This document shows positions 33,130 to 42,723 of a DNA stretch of 64,000 nt, one piece after another. The DNA lies in contig OMXV01000006.1 in the NCBI GenBank assembly GCA_900315075.1, forward strand, positions 38,452 to 102,451, given 5' to 3'. Origin of the DNA: an uncultured Prevotellaceae bacterium (GTDB taxonomy: Bacteria > Bacteroidota > Bacteroidia > Bacteroidales > Bacteroidaceae). Each line of letters starts with the position of its first letter. Position 1 is the stretch's first letter. Below the pieces are notes generated by a model. It saw only the letters and a list, made by a program, of their open reading frames with translations, did not search any database and was not told the DNA's origin. A program made the translations under genes and the position numbers.

Positions 33130-36100
33130 ATGACTACATCAGCTAACCAAAATGATGCGAGAAGTCAACATGTCTATGACGACTTCGTGAAAACAATCAA
33201 GAGTTTTGTTCCCAAAGACAATATCTATACCGACGAACTGCGTACGTTGGGATGGGGCACCGATGCCAGTTTCTATCGTGAGATTCCAAAAGTGGTAATC
33301 AGAAGCGACAGTGAACAGCAAGTGGCACAAATTATCGGTGCATGTAAGCAATTTAAATTGCCTTTCACATTCCGCGCAGCAGGCACCTCGCTCTCTGGCC
33401 AAAGTATCAGCGACTCTGTGCTCATCGTGGCAGGCAAACATTGGGAGAAATATGAGATAGGACCTGGCCAGGAGACCATACGTCTGCAGCCTGGCATCGT
33501 AGGGTCGAGGGTGAATGAGATATTGAAACCCTATGGACGGGTGTTTCCGCCCGACCCAGCCTCGATTGGCAGTGCCATGGTGGGCGGTATTGTCTGCAAC
33601 AATGCCTCGGGTATGAACTGTGGCGTCCATGCCAATAGCGATCGGATGATGGTGAGCGCCCGCCTGGTGCTTACCGATGGAACAATTGTAGACACTGGCG
33701 ATGAGAAAAGCCGTGAGGAGTTTCGTAAGACTCACGCTGATTTTCTACACAAGATTGAGGCATTGCGCGATCGTGTGAGAGCCGACAAGGAACTCGCTGA
33801 GCGTATACGCACCAAATACAGTATCAAAAATGTGACGGGTCTCAACCTCCGTCCACTAATCGCCTACGACGACCCCTTCGATATCATGGCTCACTCAATG
33901 GTGGGTTCGGAAGGTACACTGGCATTCCTCTCCGAAGTAACTATGCGCACCCTGCGCGACTACAAATACAAGGCTTCGGCCATGGTGTATTTCCTCACCA
34001 TGAAGGAGAGCTGCGAGGCGGTGGTGGCCATGAAAAAACTCAAGGCCGGAGAGGAAGACCTTAAGATGAGCGCCGAGAACTTGGTGGTGAAGAGCGCAGA
34101 GATGCTCGACTATATGTCGCTCAATTCCGTTGACGACCCTGTGTTCCTGAAATATAAGGAGGATGTGGATGCTGGCCGTATCGAGGGAGTGGAACCCGGT
34201 GACTATCACAACCTCACGGCTATCCTCACCGAGACTAAGGGCATCACACACGAGCAGTTGCTTGAGAAAATCAAACGCATTCAAGAATGTCTGTCGTCAT
34301 TCAAACTTTATATCCCTGCTGAGTTTACCGAAGATCCTGCCGTCTATGGCAAATACTGGGCCATCCGCTCGGGTATATTCCCCTCTGTAGGCGGTACACG
34401 ACCCATTGGAACGTCGTGTCTCATCGAAGATGTCGCATTCCATATCGACGACTTGCCAGAGGCTACCGTCAAACTGCAAAAGCTCATCGCAGACCATGGC
34501 TACTTTGATGCTTGTATCTACGGACATGCTTTCGAGGGTAACTATCACTTTATTCTCAACCAGAGTTTCAAGAGTAAGGAAGAGGTGAAACGCTATGAGG
34601 AGATGATGCGCGATGTGGCACGCCTCGTGGTTGAGGAATACGACGGTTCGCTAAAGGCAGAGCATGGCACAGGGCGCAATATGGCTCCTTTCGTGAAATA
34701 TGAGTGGCGTGACAAGGCATACGAGGTGATGAAAGAATTGAAAGCCATCTTCGACCCCGATGGACTGCTCAATCAGGGCGTGATCTTCAACGACGACCCA
34801 GAGTGTTTCATCAAATGCCTCAAGCCGCTGCCTGTGCTCGACTATGATTTCGATAAGGTGCCCGATGGTGGACATTACCTAAAACTTGGCGAGGGAAAGG
34901 TTTCAACAGCTCGCGAGACAATCGAGGCTGTGAAACGTGCCAATAAGTGTATTGAATGTGGTTTCTGCGAGGTCAACTGTATGTCATGTGGACTGACACT
35001 CTCCTCACGTATGCGTATCGCTGTGCAACGTGAAATACGTGAATTGGAGAATACGGGTGCTAATCCACAACGAGTGGCCACACTGAAGAAGCAATATAAA
35101 TACTATGGCGACCAGACCTGCGCTACCGATGGACTATGCTCTACCTCATGCCCGATGAAAATCAATACGGGTGAACTGACACATTTAATCCGACAAATGA
35201 ACATGCTCGATAGCAAGATGGGTTACCGGGTGGGTGAGTTTGCTGCCAATCACATGGGAGGTATCAAAAAGAGTCTTCGTGTGGTGCTGGATGTGGCACA
35301 TCTGGGACATGTCACCTTAGGCTCGAAGATGATGTCGAGCATTTGTAGGGGAATGAACAAAATGGGTCTGCCACTTTGGACTACCGCCATGCCGAAGAAG
35401 AAAAAACAGCCAAAACCTGGCTCGCATGTCGGAAAGGCAGAGACAGAAGACTTGAAGGTGGTTTACTTCCCTAGTTGTATCAACCAGACAATGGGACTTT
35501 CCAAAGAGGCTCCCGTGGAGCATCCTTTGGTAGATGAAGTGTGTCATCTGCTCAATAAGGCTGGTTATGAAGTCATCTTCCCTGAAAATATGCACAAGAT
35601 GTGCTGTGGACAAATATGGGAGAGCAAGGGTATGCTCGACATCGCCGACCGCAAGAGCGGCGAACTGGAGGAGGCCCTATGGAAAGCCAGCGAGCATGGC
35701 CGTTATCCGGTGCTCTGCGCTCAAAGTCCGTGCTTGCACCGTATGAGGAAAACTATCAGTAAGATGAAACTCTATGAACCGGCTGAGTTTATCATGACCT
35801 ACCTCAAAGACCGTCTCGACTTTCATCCCATCGACCGGCACATTGCCCTGCACCTCACCTGCTCGACCCGTGAGATGGGTGTGGCCAACGACTTGATAGC
35901 ACTTGCACACCTCTGCTCCAATAATGTATATCTGCCTGAGGGCGTGGGATGCTGCGGATTTGCTGGTGACCGTGGATTTACCTATCCAGAGATGAACAAG
36001 TATGCTCTCCGCAAACTTAAACCGCAAATCGAGGAGCATCACATCGAAGTGGGGTATTCCAACAGTCGCACTTGCGAGATTGGTCTTCAGACCAATACAG

Positions 36101-36159
36101 GTATCCCCTACATGAGCATCGTCTATCTGGTCAACGAATGCACCACCAGAAAGAAATGA
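33130..36159 (+). CDS. D-lactate dehydrogenase-like FAD-linked oxidase with Fe-S/CCG domains
   Basis: The protein has 1009 residues from ATG 33130; an in-frame TTG at 33121 is less likely. The N-terminal FAD_binding_4 domain shows FRAAGTSLSGQS and PPDPASIGSAMVGGIVCNN, and is followed by a FAD-oxidase C-terminal domain. Two ferredoxin-type clusters come next (CIECGFCEVNC and CATDGLCSTSCP), then two CCG domains (CCGQIWESKG and CCGFAGDRGF) typical of heterodisulfide reductase/GlpC/LldE proteins. Such fusions oxidise 2-hydroxy acids such as D-lactate at the membrane and pass electrons to quinone. The exact substrate is not readable. It is probably monocistronic, ending at a repeat hairpin. Confidence 0.88.
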   Translation: MTTSANQNDARSQHVYDDFVKTIKSFVPKDNIYTDELRTLGWGTDASFYREIPKVVIRSDSEQQVAQIIGACKQFKLPFTFRAAGTSLSGQSISDSVLIVAGKHWEKYEIGPGQETIRLQPGIVGSRVNEILKPYGRVFPPDPASIGSAMVGGIVCNNASGMNCGVHANSDRMMVSARLVLTDGTIVDTGDEKSREEFRKTHADFLHKIEALRDRVRADKELAERIRTKYSIKNVTGLNLRPLIAYDDPFDIMAHSMVGSEGTLAFLSEVTMRTLRDYKYKASAMVYFLTMKESCEAVVAMKKLKAGEEDLKMSAENLVVKSAEMLDYMSLNSVDDPVFLKYKEDVDAGRIEGVEPGDYHNLTAILTETKGITHEQLLEKIKRIQECLSSFKLYIPAEFTEDPAVYGKYWAIRSGIFPSVGGTRPIGTSCLIEDVAFHIDDLPEATVKLQKLIADHGYFDACIYGHAFEGNYHFILNQSFKSKEEVKRYEEMMRDVARLVVEEYDGSLKAEHGTGRNMAPFVKYEWRDKAYEVMKELKAIFDPDGLLNQGVIFNDDPECFIKCLKPLPVLDYDFDKVPDGGHYLKLGEGKVSTARETIEAVKRANKCIECGFCEVNCMSCGLTLSSRMRIAVQREIRELENTGANPQRVATLKKQYKYYGDQTCATDGLCSTSCPMKINTGELTHLIRQMNMLDSKMGYRVGEFAANHMGGIKKSLRVVLDVAHLGHVTLGSKMMSSICRGMNKMGLPLWTTAMPKKKKQPKPGSHVGKAETEDLKVVYFPSCINQTMGLSKEAPVEHPLVDEVCHLLNKAGYEVIFPENMHKMCCGQIWESKGMLDIADRKSGELEEALWKASEHGRYPVLCAQSPCLHRMRKTISKMKLYEPAEFIMTYLKDRLDFHPIDRHIALHLTCSTREMGVANDLIALAHLCSNNVYLPEGVGCCGFAGDRGFTYPEMNKYALRKLKPQIEEHHIEVGYSNSRTCEIGLQTNTGIPYMSIVYLVNECTTRKK

Positions 36160-36177
36160 CCTGTTACAGGGTAATTT

Positions 36178-36326
36178 AATCGGAGTAATCGGAATTTTAT
36201 TCTGATTACTCCGAATACTCTGATTACTCTGAATACTCCGAATATTCTGATTACTCCGAATACTCTGAATACTCCGAATACTCCGAATACTCTGATTACT
36301 CCGATTATTCTGATTACTCCGATTAT
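36178..36326. repeat. 9-bp tandem array (TCYGAWTAY, about 14 copies) with inverted start
   Basis: Fourteen tandem 9-bp units fill 36201-36326. Just before them AATCGGAGTAATCGGAA (36179-36195) is an inverted copy that pairs with the first units, giving a long near-perfect hairpin after the FAD/Fe-S gene. The array sits between convergent genes and could terminate both. It matches arrays at 659 and 7392-7450 in unit and 3' location. Confidence 0.85.
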
Positions 36327-36335
36327 TCTCGCAAA

Positions 36336-37871
36336 TTATTCACAAAAAGTGGTAATGCTTCGTGGGGGCAATGTGGTTTTTCCGCTGGTTGTCCCCACGG
36401 GTTTCAGTGTCTCGCCTTCTTCGTCTGAAGTTCGATACATCTGCCATTCGCAGTGGCGCCCATTTGAGAAGGTGAGGGTAAATTCTTGCGGCTCTGAACT
36501 GTAGTTGATAACTACTGATACCCATTTGCCATCAGCATTGCGATAGGCGGAACACATGACACCGTAAGGGTCGAATGAAGCAGATGTGCTGACTTCATGA
36601 CGCACCGCTCCTGGGCGCACAAAGCGACTATAGTTGCCCATTGCCCACAGTAGGCGAGAGTCCATAGCATAGCCGGTACGACCATGGTCTTGGGTAAAAA
36701 AGCGGATGAGGCCGTCTTTGTAGTTGCCGCCGGCTGCCCGCCACCACGACCAACTCTCAGCATCGGCAAACACTATGTCGTGGTGGATGACACGAGCCAC
36801 ATAAAGAGCTGTCTTCATCGTGAAGTCATAGCCGCCACCACCACCGATTTCCTCATCGTTGCTCATGATGCAGAGTTCTGTCTGCCAATAGTGTAAGCCG
36901 TAGTGTGCGATGGTGTCGCGCAACTGCTCTCGGATTTTCCGCATATAAGGTATCGGCGTGTTTGTCCAGTAGCTATGTCCAACTATCAATCGAGGGACAT
37001 GGGGGAGTTCGCCAAGGTAGGTGGCTGTACTGTCTTCCGAGAAAAATGTGCGGATGGCATTGCCCCGCTCCCAGGTTGTCTTATAGATGCCAAGCAGACA
37101 ACGAAGGTCGCTCGACTCATCTATTAGAATCTCTGTGTTCAAACTTTGCTGCTCAAATTCTTTGCTCAATACGCGGGCGAGATGAGCTATCTCGCGGTGG
37201 GTGGCTGGTGAACCTTCTTGCTTTGGGCCCAACCAGTTCCAATGACCGTCTGGTTCGTTGACGGGGCAGAGATAGTCGAAATGTATGCCGTCGTTAGTTT
37301 CAATACCTTTCAGAGCGGTGCTGATGAAGTGTGCAAAGGCTTCATAACAGTCTTCACGCAAGTTGAGTGTGCCGTCGCGGCCAGTATTGGTGGCAAGGCC
37401 ATTTTGGGTGAAATGTACGGGTGGAGAGTTGAGAAACGCGAGGAAATAGGGCACTCCGCGCTCTTTTGCCATGCGTAGGAATTTCCTCTGGCCAGCTTGC
37501 CGCGTCCAGTCGTAACTGCCGTCACTGTTCATGAAGCATTCCGTGCGGGTGTCGCGGTTGATTTGCGACTCGCGCCCTTGGGCAGCACTGCCGGCACCGA
37601 GGTTGAAACGCCACACGGAAAGACCGATGCCAAGAGGTTTTCCTGTCGTGTCGGTATCTAATGAAAACAACCAGTCGGCTATTTTTTCTTGTTCTGCCTC
37701 ATCTTCCCAAAGTCCAATTTGTTGCATTGACCAGGCATCAGAAGCACCGAAATGTCGTATGGTTTGCCGGGGGCTGTTCACCTGGATGGTAAAAACCTGA
37801 GCATGGCATGATGCTGACATCATTATAAACAATAATGATAGCAATGTGATTTGAGCGTAATTTCCTTTCAT
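36336..37871 (-). CDS. GH30-family glycoside hydrolase
   Basis: The protein has 511 residues from ATG 37871, which gives a signal sequence MKGNYAQITLLSLLFIMMSA; the Cys in SASCHAQ could make it a lipoprotein. The mature start RQTIRHFGASDAWSMQQIG is the GH30 opening. The acid/base Glu is in CPVNEPDGHWNW and the nucleophile Glu in YWQTELCIM. A small beta-sandwich with SVVINYSSEPQEFTL closes the protein. Bacteroidales relatives act on beta-1,6-galactan, beta-1,6-glucan or xylan; the linkage cannot be fixed here. A strong promoter lies about 140 bp upstream. No SusC/D genes are near. Confidence 0.85.
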   Translation of the reverse strand: MKGNYAQITLLSLLFIMMSASCHAQVFTIQVNSPRQTIRHFGASDAWSMQQIGLWEDEAEQEKIADWLFSLDTDTTGKPLGIGLSVWRFNLGAGSAAQGRESQINRDTRTECFMNSDGSYDWTRQAGQRKFLRMAKERGVPYFLAFLNSPPVHFTQNGLATNTGRDGTLNLREDCYEAFAHFISTALKGIETNDGIHFDYLCPVNEPDGHWNWLGPKQEGSPATHREIAHLARVLSKEFEQQSLNTEILIDESSDLRCLLGIYKTTWERGNAIRTFFSEDSTATYLGELPHVPRLIVGHSYWTNTPIPYMRKIREQLRDTIAHYGLHYWQTELCIMSNDEEIGGGGGYDFTMKTALYVARVIHHDIVFADAESWSWWRAAGGNYKDGLIRFFTQDHGRTGYAMDSRLLWAMGNYSRFVRPGAVRHEVSTSASFDPYGVMCSAYRNADGKWVSVVINYSSEPQEFTLTFSNGRHCEWQMYRTSDEEGETLKPVGTTSGKTTLPPRSITTFCE

Positions 37872-38011
37872 TTTCCTTATAGTTTCAGTAGATATGTATA
37901 TACGGTCGCATTTGCCCATTCTTCCGTCCACTCAACAAAATGATCTATATAATGTGGGCTTGAATGTGGGAGGATAGGTGGTAGTACTTTTCGGTGCAAT
38001 CTTCTATTATG

Positions 38012-38042
38012 CAAAAATAGGAAAAATTAAGATTATTCCCAA
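38012..38042 (-). promoter_or_regulatory. Promoter of the GH30 gene
   Basis: On the minus strand TATTTTTG (complement of 38012-38019) has TTG (complement of 38040-38042) 20 bp upstream. Confidence 0.75.
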
Positions 38043-38073
38043 GCTTTTTTTCGCAATTCCCATTTTTTTGTCG

Positions 38074-38081
38074 TATTTTTG
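38074..38081 (+). promoter_or_regulatory. -7 element of the DUF3298-like gene
   Basis: TATTTTTG matches TAnnTTTG and lies 63 bp before the ATG at 38145. No well-spaced TTG was found upstream, so only the -7 box is supported. Confidence 0.55.
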
Positions 38082-38144
38082 CAATTCCTTTAGAGTGTGT
38101 GTATTAATTGAATAGGTTTTGTTTCTTGATAATTACATTTTAAA

Positions 38145-39257
38145 TTGATGATTTCCAGAGTTTTACGATTGTTTGTCAGCATCGTGGCAATGTTGGCCAC
38201 GACGATGGAGACATCTGCACAGCATTATGCTGGGTTTATGGAGGACCTACGCAATGCAACTTCCGACTCACTGATGAACATCGACGGCATAGAATATTAT
38301 TTGCTCTACGAAGACTACGAGAACGTGCATTTTCTTTCTCTCTGGTCGGAGCGTAGGGAAACATTTGTGATAGGACCGGCTGTGCCGTCAGATACCATCT
38401 ACCAGAATGGTGATATTTGTGGAAGGCTCGGGTGTGAATGGTTGCGGAAGCCACTGGCTGACATGAAGCCCGACAGTATGTTTGTAGATAATAAATATCC
38501 ATCTCTTTTTGAACGGTGCGAGTCGGAATCTCCATGTAGTTTCAAAGCTTTAGACACCAATAATTTTGGTTATAAAATAGTCATGGACTATCCCAAGATG
38601 AAGGGCGAGAAATGGGACTATCTCAGATATTGGATGATTAACTATGTCGATACCTTTACATGTCTCGACAATCTCTATTACGACGATGTGTTCATGAAAG
38701 TTAACATCGGTGAGGAACAATTGCCCACAATGGTGCTCAAGAAGAAAGAGCCAGAGGCTTTTGAAATTGATGATATCTATGATGGTCAGGGGATTGCTGA
38801 CCATTACCGAGATATCTACATGCGGCAAGTATATTATCTGAAAAATATCGATTTTACTTTCCCCTTGTGCTATCTGCGTATCTTTATGTCGCCACGTTAT
38901 GTGGGTTCAAGATTTGTCACACTTTTTATCTCAACCAATCTTTATTCATACGGGGCGCATGATTTACCCTTGGAGCGTTACATCACTTTCGATATGAAAA
39001 AGTTGGAAGTGGTGCGCAACTGGAATCTATTCCGATATGGAACCGATGATGAGGTAAGGAATGTTGTTGAGAAGGAGATGAAAGCAATGGGTCATGAATT
39101 GGGCGACTGCGACTTGCCTCAGGCGGCAATTTTTGGCGACGATGTGGTGTTCAGTTTTCAGCCATATCAGATCGGCACATTCGCCGATGGTATTTTTCAC
39201 ATCAAGATACCTAAGGAAAAGCTTCGGAAATACATCCAGAAAGAGATGATGTTTTGA
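38145..39257 (+). CDS. Secreted protein with C-terminal DUF3298 (RsiV-like) domain
   Basis: The protein has 370 residues with a signal peptide ending ...METSAQ. The first 200 mature residues show no family I know; a region of this kind often precedes DUF3298. The C-terminal part has the DUF3298 pattern: YGAHDLPLERYITFDM, then RNWNLF, and finally FSFQPYQIGTFADGIFHIKIP. RsiV-type domains bind lysozyme in Firmicutes, but in Bacteroidetes the role is not established. It is probably periplasmic. The gene ends at a hairpin facing the convergent lyase gene. Confidence 0.65.
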   Translation: MMISRVLRLFVSIVAMLATTMETSAQHYAGFMEDLRNATSDSLMNIDGIEYYLLYEDYENVHFLSLWSERRETFVIGPAVPSDTIYQNGDICGRLGCEWLRKPLADMKPDSMFVDNKYPSLFERCESESPCSFKALDTNNFGYKIVMDYPKMKGEKWDYLRYWMINYVDTFTCLDNLYYDDVFMKVNIGEEQLPTMVLKKKEPEAFEIDDIYDGQGIADHYRDIYMRQVYYLKNIDFTFPLCYLRIFMSPRYVGSRFVTLFISTNLYSYGAHDLPLERYITFDMKKLEVVRNWNLFRYGTDDEVRNVVEKEMKAMGHELGDCDLPQAAIFGDDVVFSFQPYQIGTFADGIFHIKIPKEKLRKYIQKEMMF

Positions 39258-39266
39258 TAATTGATA

Positions 39267-39308
39267 GAGTGCAGATATTCTTGCCTAAATGCAAAAATAT
39301 CTGCACTC
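39267..39308. terminator. 13-bp perfect inverted repeat between convergent genes
   Basis: GAGTGCAGATATT (39267-39279) pairs exactly with AATATCTGCACTC (39296-39308) over a 16-nt loop. It lies between the 3' ends of the DUF3298-like gene and the lyase. There is no long T-run on either side, so termination is likely but not certain. Confidence 0.6.
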
Positions 39309-39366
39309 CAATATTCATGATGTAGTAATAAGACTTCTCACAGAGTCTGATTGCATGTGAGAAAGT

Positions 39367-41241
39367 TTATCTTCTCACAATCTTATAAGTAATCGTTCCC
39401 TTTGTGCGCTTACCTTTAATGGTGAGAACGATACGATACATTTCCTTACCCCAAAGGTTTTGCAGGCTTCGGTCAAGTTTGTCACTAATGTTCTCAAACG
39501 AGGCGTTCATTTCTTTTTTGTTGAATTGAATCTCGTAATTACCCAAGGTGATTTTTCCACCCTTTATTTTGGGGCGTGTGGTGGTGAGCAGCATGATTTT
39601 TGTAGGACGGACATATTTCTTTAACTCATAATCCTCTTTTATTTCTATATATTGCCCACGCACTAATTGGGTTTGGCGTACCCAACTCTTTACAGCAGCG
39701 TCTGCAGGATAGGCACCGGCGATATCCATAGTCAATACTCCTGGTTTATAAATCACATTCCGTGCCTTGTAATCCTTGCCTTCGTGCTGGTCAACTCCGT
39801 TAATTTGGGGTAGGTTGTGATAACCAGATTGCATTGTCCATATGGCATAGCGGTTGTTGCCAAAGGTGGCAGCGGTGTAAGAACCTACACTCGGGTCGAT
39901 GAGTACAGGTCGATTGTCACCATAGACAATGAAACTGCCTACGTCATTATGGTTGTGGCTCTCATCATTATGTCCACCTTTCATTGCCAGGAACAGATGC
40001 TGGTCGCGGGCAGTCATTATCTGAAGATTGGGAAGCCAATTGTCGGGGTTATTTGGCTCGATAGCCTTTTCACGTTCAAAGCGGTCAACCATACTGAGGA
40101 AAATCATCTCGCGCCCCAATGTGGTGAAATTTCCTCGTTTTCTGAATTCATCTCCAGCCTTGTTGTCTCCTTTCCATAGCGAACGGGCAAAACCGCGCAT
40201 GGTGGCATCGTTGATATACATACCGAAAGTATAAATGACATCAGCTTGATTGGCAGTGTTGTTGCCATGGTTGTCGGCGAAATTAACGCTTTGTCCACCA
40301 CCGATATAGGTCTTGTAGATGAAACTTCCCATGTTTTTCAACTTCTGGTCATTGCTGAGGTCGATGAAACCACCTGTGGATACGCGAAGAATATAGAGGG
40401 CGTCATATAGTGAGGCAGCTGCACGGTTCCAATAGCCTGGACCCTCGTCACAGCCACCGTCTGCGGGATAGGAGTCCATAAATGTGTCGAGGCAACCGAT
40501 GATTTGCTCTACGGCATCAAGCTGAAGTTTGCGGTCGGTTTCGCAGAACATCACACAGTTAAGCCAGTTGCTGCAAATCCAGGGATTCCAGTTGTTGCCC
40601 GCGCGTTTCCACCAATAATTCTCTTTCAGCACGGGCTGTAGCACGCGACGCTTCACTTCATCGCGAATTTGGTCACACAGTTTAGGGGCTTTCTTGTTGA
40701 GTTGGTCGCGGAGCATATATCTAATCCATACCATCAGGTTGGCGGTCTCGGCATTGAAGAGATCGACTGTCTGATCGTTGCGGACGGGATGGTCTGTGCT
40801 ATAGTGGGCGGGAATGCCCCACCAGGTCTCTTCCAGCATACTCTGCAGACCTTTCACGATGTCGTTCATGAAACGTCCTTTGCCCTCAATGATTTCTGCC
40901 ATGGCAAGACAACTGAGCTGGCGGCGTTTCTCAAAGCATACATTTTCATAGTTGGTGCGGTTGCCGTTGGCCTTGAACTCCTTAAATAAATCAAGGCGCA
41001 TTGCTTGCCACGGTTTGCCTAAATATGTTTCACCCACGCGGATGTAGCTGTCGCGCATAGCCTTAGGCACATTTTTCTGCCAGTAGGGGTCGCTGGCACG
41101 GGGTACAGGCTCAAATGTCCCAGGTTTTATCAGATGCTTTTCAAGCACCGAACGGGGATAGCGGTTCTTTAGGTCTCCTCCTAAAGTGGGGAGCACCATG
41201 CATGTCAGCAAAATATATAATAATAGGTGTTTCTTGCTCAT
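39367..41241 (-). CDS. Heparinase II/III-like polysaccharide lyase
   Basis: The protein has 624 residues with a signal peptide (MSKKHLLLYILLTCMVLPTLG). The N-terminal two-thirds is an alpha/alpha toroid. The Heparinase II/III domain follows with KGGHNDESHNHNDVGSFIVYG, whose His/Asn cluster is the catalytic and metal-site region, and VLIDPSVGSYTAATFGNNRY. Members (PL12, PL15, PL17, PL21 and others) cleave uronate-containing polysaccharides by beta-elimination; the target, such as a glycosaminoglycan, alginate or exopolysaccharide, cannot be assigned. Co-transcribed with the lipoprotein gene that ends 2 bp upstream. No sulfatases or SusC/D genes accompany it, so it is not in a typical polysaccharide locus. 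Confidence 0.82.
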   Translation of the reverse strand: MSKKHLLLYILLTCMVLPTLGGDLKNRYPRSVLEKHLIKPGTFEPVPRASDPYWQKNVPKAMRDSYIRVGETYLGKPWQAMRLDLFKEFKANGNRTNYENVCFEKRRQLSCLAMAEIIEGKGRFMNDIVKGLQSMLEETWWGIPAHYSTDHPVRNDQTVDLFNAETANLMVWIRYMLRDQLNKKAPKLCDQIRDEVKRRVLQPVLKENYWWKRAGNNWNPWICSNWLNCVMFCETDRKLQLDAVEQIIGCLDTFMDSYPADGGCDEGPGYWNRAAASLYDALYILRVSTGGFIDLSNDQKLKNMGSFIYKTYIGGGQSVNFADNHGNNTANQADVIYTFGMYINDATMRGFARSLWKGDNKAGDEFRKRGNFTTLGREMIFLSMVDRFEREKAIEPNNPDNWLPNLQIMTARDQHLFLAMKGGHNDESHNHNDVGSFIVYGDNRPVLIDPSVGSYTAATFGNNRYAIWTMQSGYHNLPQINGVDQHEGKDYKARNVIYKPGVLTMDIAGAYPADAAVKSWVRQTQLVRGQYIEIKEDYELKKYVRPTKIMLLTTTRPKIKGGKITLGNYEIQFNKKEMNASFENISDKLDRSLQNLWGKEMYRIVLTIKGKRTKGTITYKIVRR

Positions 41242-41243
41242 TT

Positions 41244-41879
41244 TTATTCAACTTTTTTTGAATCCTTCAGATACTCTGTCATATCTTTTTTCATATCAAA
41301 ATCCATCGTTTGGTTTTCAATGTCATCGATGTACCAATCGCCTCGCTCATATTTCATGTTGAGTTTCAGCTTGATGTCCGAATCCATGTTGACCAGAATG
41401 AGACCAACGGTGGCTTCATTGTCATGCATATCGAGCACTTTTACGTCGTGGAAGGACATATCTTGAAAGTCCTGTCCCATAATCCAGTAGTCGAATTCGA
41501 AGAAGCCTATCTCGCCAACACTGTTTACCTTGTCAAATTCAATAACTTCTTTCAGAATATCGTTCCAGGAGTCGGTGCAATAGTTGCCGTCAAAATTCTT
41601 TTCAGCTAATTTCTCCGTGAAATTTAGGTCATTTTGAGCAGCATTGTAGGTATCGCATACATCTTTATAAATGTTTGATACACGTTCCACGAGATATTTC
41701 TCGGTCTTTTTGCTATCTTCGTCAGGAGAGGCTGCTTCAGTGTCTTTGACATTGTTGACAGCGAGCTCGGGCTCTTTTTCAGTGGACTTTTTGTCAGTGG
41801 TTTGATTGCAACCTACCAACAGTGTAGAAGTTGTGACCATCAGTGCGGCCATCATCAAGCATTTTGAAATAGTTTTCAT
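41244..41879 (-). CDS. Hypothetical lipoprotein (possibly DUF3828-like)
   Basis: The protein has 211 residues with a lipobox LLVGC after MKTISKCLMMAALMVTTSTL. An acidic, Lys/Glu-rich linker precedes a globular domain with YKDVCDTYNAAQ, CTDSWNDIL and GDWYIDDI. The pattern of a helical start and GDWYIDDI strand recalls DUF3828-type lipoproteins, but I am not sure. It stands 2 bp before the lyase start, so the two are translated together. Confidence 0.7.
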   Translation of the reverse strand: MKTISKCLMMAALMVTTSTLLVGCNQTTDKKSTEKEPELAVNNVKDTEAASPDEDSKKTEKYLVERVSNIYKDVCDTYNAAQNDLNFTEKLAEKNFDGNYCTDSWNDILKEVIEFDKVNSVGEIGFFEFDYWIMGQDFQDMSFHDVKVLDMHDNEATVGLILVNMDSDIKLKLNMKYERGDWYIDDIENQTMDFDMKKDMTEYLKDSKKVE

Positions 41880-41938
41880 ATCCTTACTTTTTTGTTATGT
41901 CGTTTAATTCTATTATCGCAAGTTTGAGGCTTGTCAAG

Positions 41939-42541
41939 TTATGAGAATGATTCGCTCTTCATCTCTTCAGGCACTTGGAAACGTGGATCGTCACTATGGG
42001 CATCGATGGATGCTAAGAAATGGGGCATTTCTGAGGCATAAACCCCTTTCATGTGCTCGTTGCCCTCATGAGAATGGGTGAAGGAGTAGGTGATGTTTGC
42101 CAGACGGTCGGCCATTTTCACAAAGGGGGCGTAGGGAGTTTCACGGATGCCTTTGTAGTAGCGTTCACCAGCGCGTTCGGCACGATTGCGTCCTTTGTCA
42201 TTGGTCAATGCATAGACAATTTCTGTGGCAGTAAGTGCTTGTTCCTCGTTCATATATTGATGGGCAATATCAAGCACGTCATTATATGTCTGGCGTGCAT
42301 CCTCAATGCTGTCATGGAAGTAGGCACCGAAAAAGAGTGGCAGCACATCCGTTTCATTTACACACACGAGATGTCCGTATCGATACACTGCATCGGCCAC
42401 CATGTCGAGATGGTAACCGTAGGGATGCACCTTGTCGTAGTGTTGGTTCACATGAGCATGAAGCGCATGGGCGGCAGTTCTTATCTGTTCTATCTTTTTC
42501 TTATAATCGTTGTAAAATTTCCGAAATTCTTCTTTTCTCAT
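41939..42541 (-). CDS. HD-domain hydrolase, MESH1/SpoT-hydrolase-like
   Basis: The protein has 200 residues. Its metal-site motifs follow the ppGpp-hydrolase type of HD domain: His in YGYHLDMV, HD in AYFHDSIEDA, and Asp in VKMADRLANI, with a NDKGRNRAERAGERYYKGI loop between. Compare GLLHDVVEDT and VKLADRLHN in RelA/SpoT. There is no synthetase domain, so it may be a small alarmone hydrolase or another nucleotide phosphohydrolase, acting in the cytoplasm. It has its own promoter at 42568. Substrate is inferred from motifs only. Confidence 0.75.
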   Translation of the reverse strand: MRKEEFRKFYNDYKKKIEQIRTAAHALHAHVNQHYDKVHPYGYHLDMVADAVYRYGHLVCVNETDVLPLFFGAYFHDSIEDARQTYNDVLDIAHQYMNEEQALTATEIVYALTNDKGRNRAERAGERYYKGIRETPYAPFVKMADRLANITYSFTHSHEGNEHMKGVYASEMPHFLASIDAHSDDPRFQVPEEMKSESFS

Positions 42542-42567
42542 GTTCTAATTGTTCCTTTAATCCGATT

Positions 42568-42575
42568 CAAAGATA
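42568..42575 (-). promoter_or_regulatory. -7 element of the HD-domain gene
   Basis: The complement, TATCTTTG, matches TAnnTTTG and lies 27 bp before the start at 42541. No clear TTG at -33. Confidence 0.6.
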
Positions 42576-42704
42576 ATCATTCTATTTAAAATATGACAGT
42601 ATCATTGTTATCTTATAATATTCTTTAACGATTCCCGTCATCTACTTTGAACAAGAGGTCTGAAAAAAAAATTATTATCTGATACGACTTATCAAATAAT
42701 TTCC

Positions 42705-42712
42705 TATATTTG
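42705..42712 (+). promoter_or_regulatory. -7 element of the ROK kinase gene
   Basis: TATATTTG matches TAnnTTTG. The transcript would start about 8 bp downstream and run through the 8-bp repeat array that fills the leader. Confidence 0.65.
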
Positions 42713-42723
42713 CATTCGCAATT

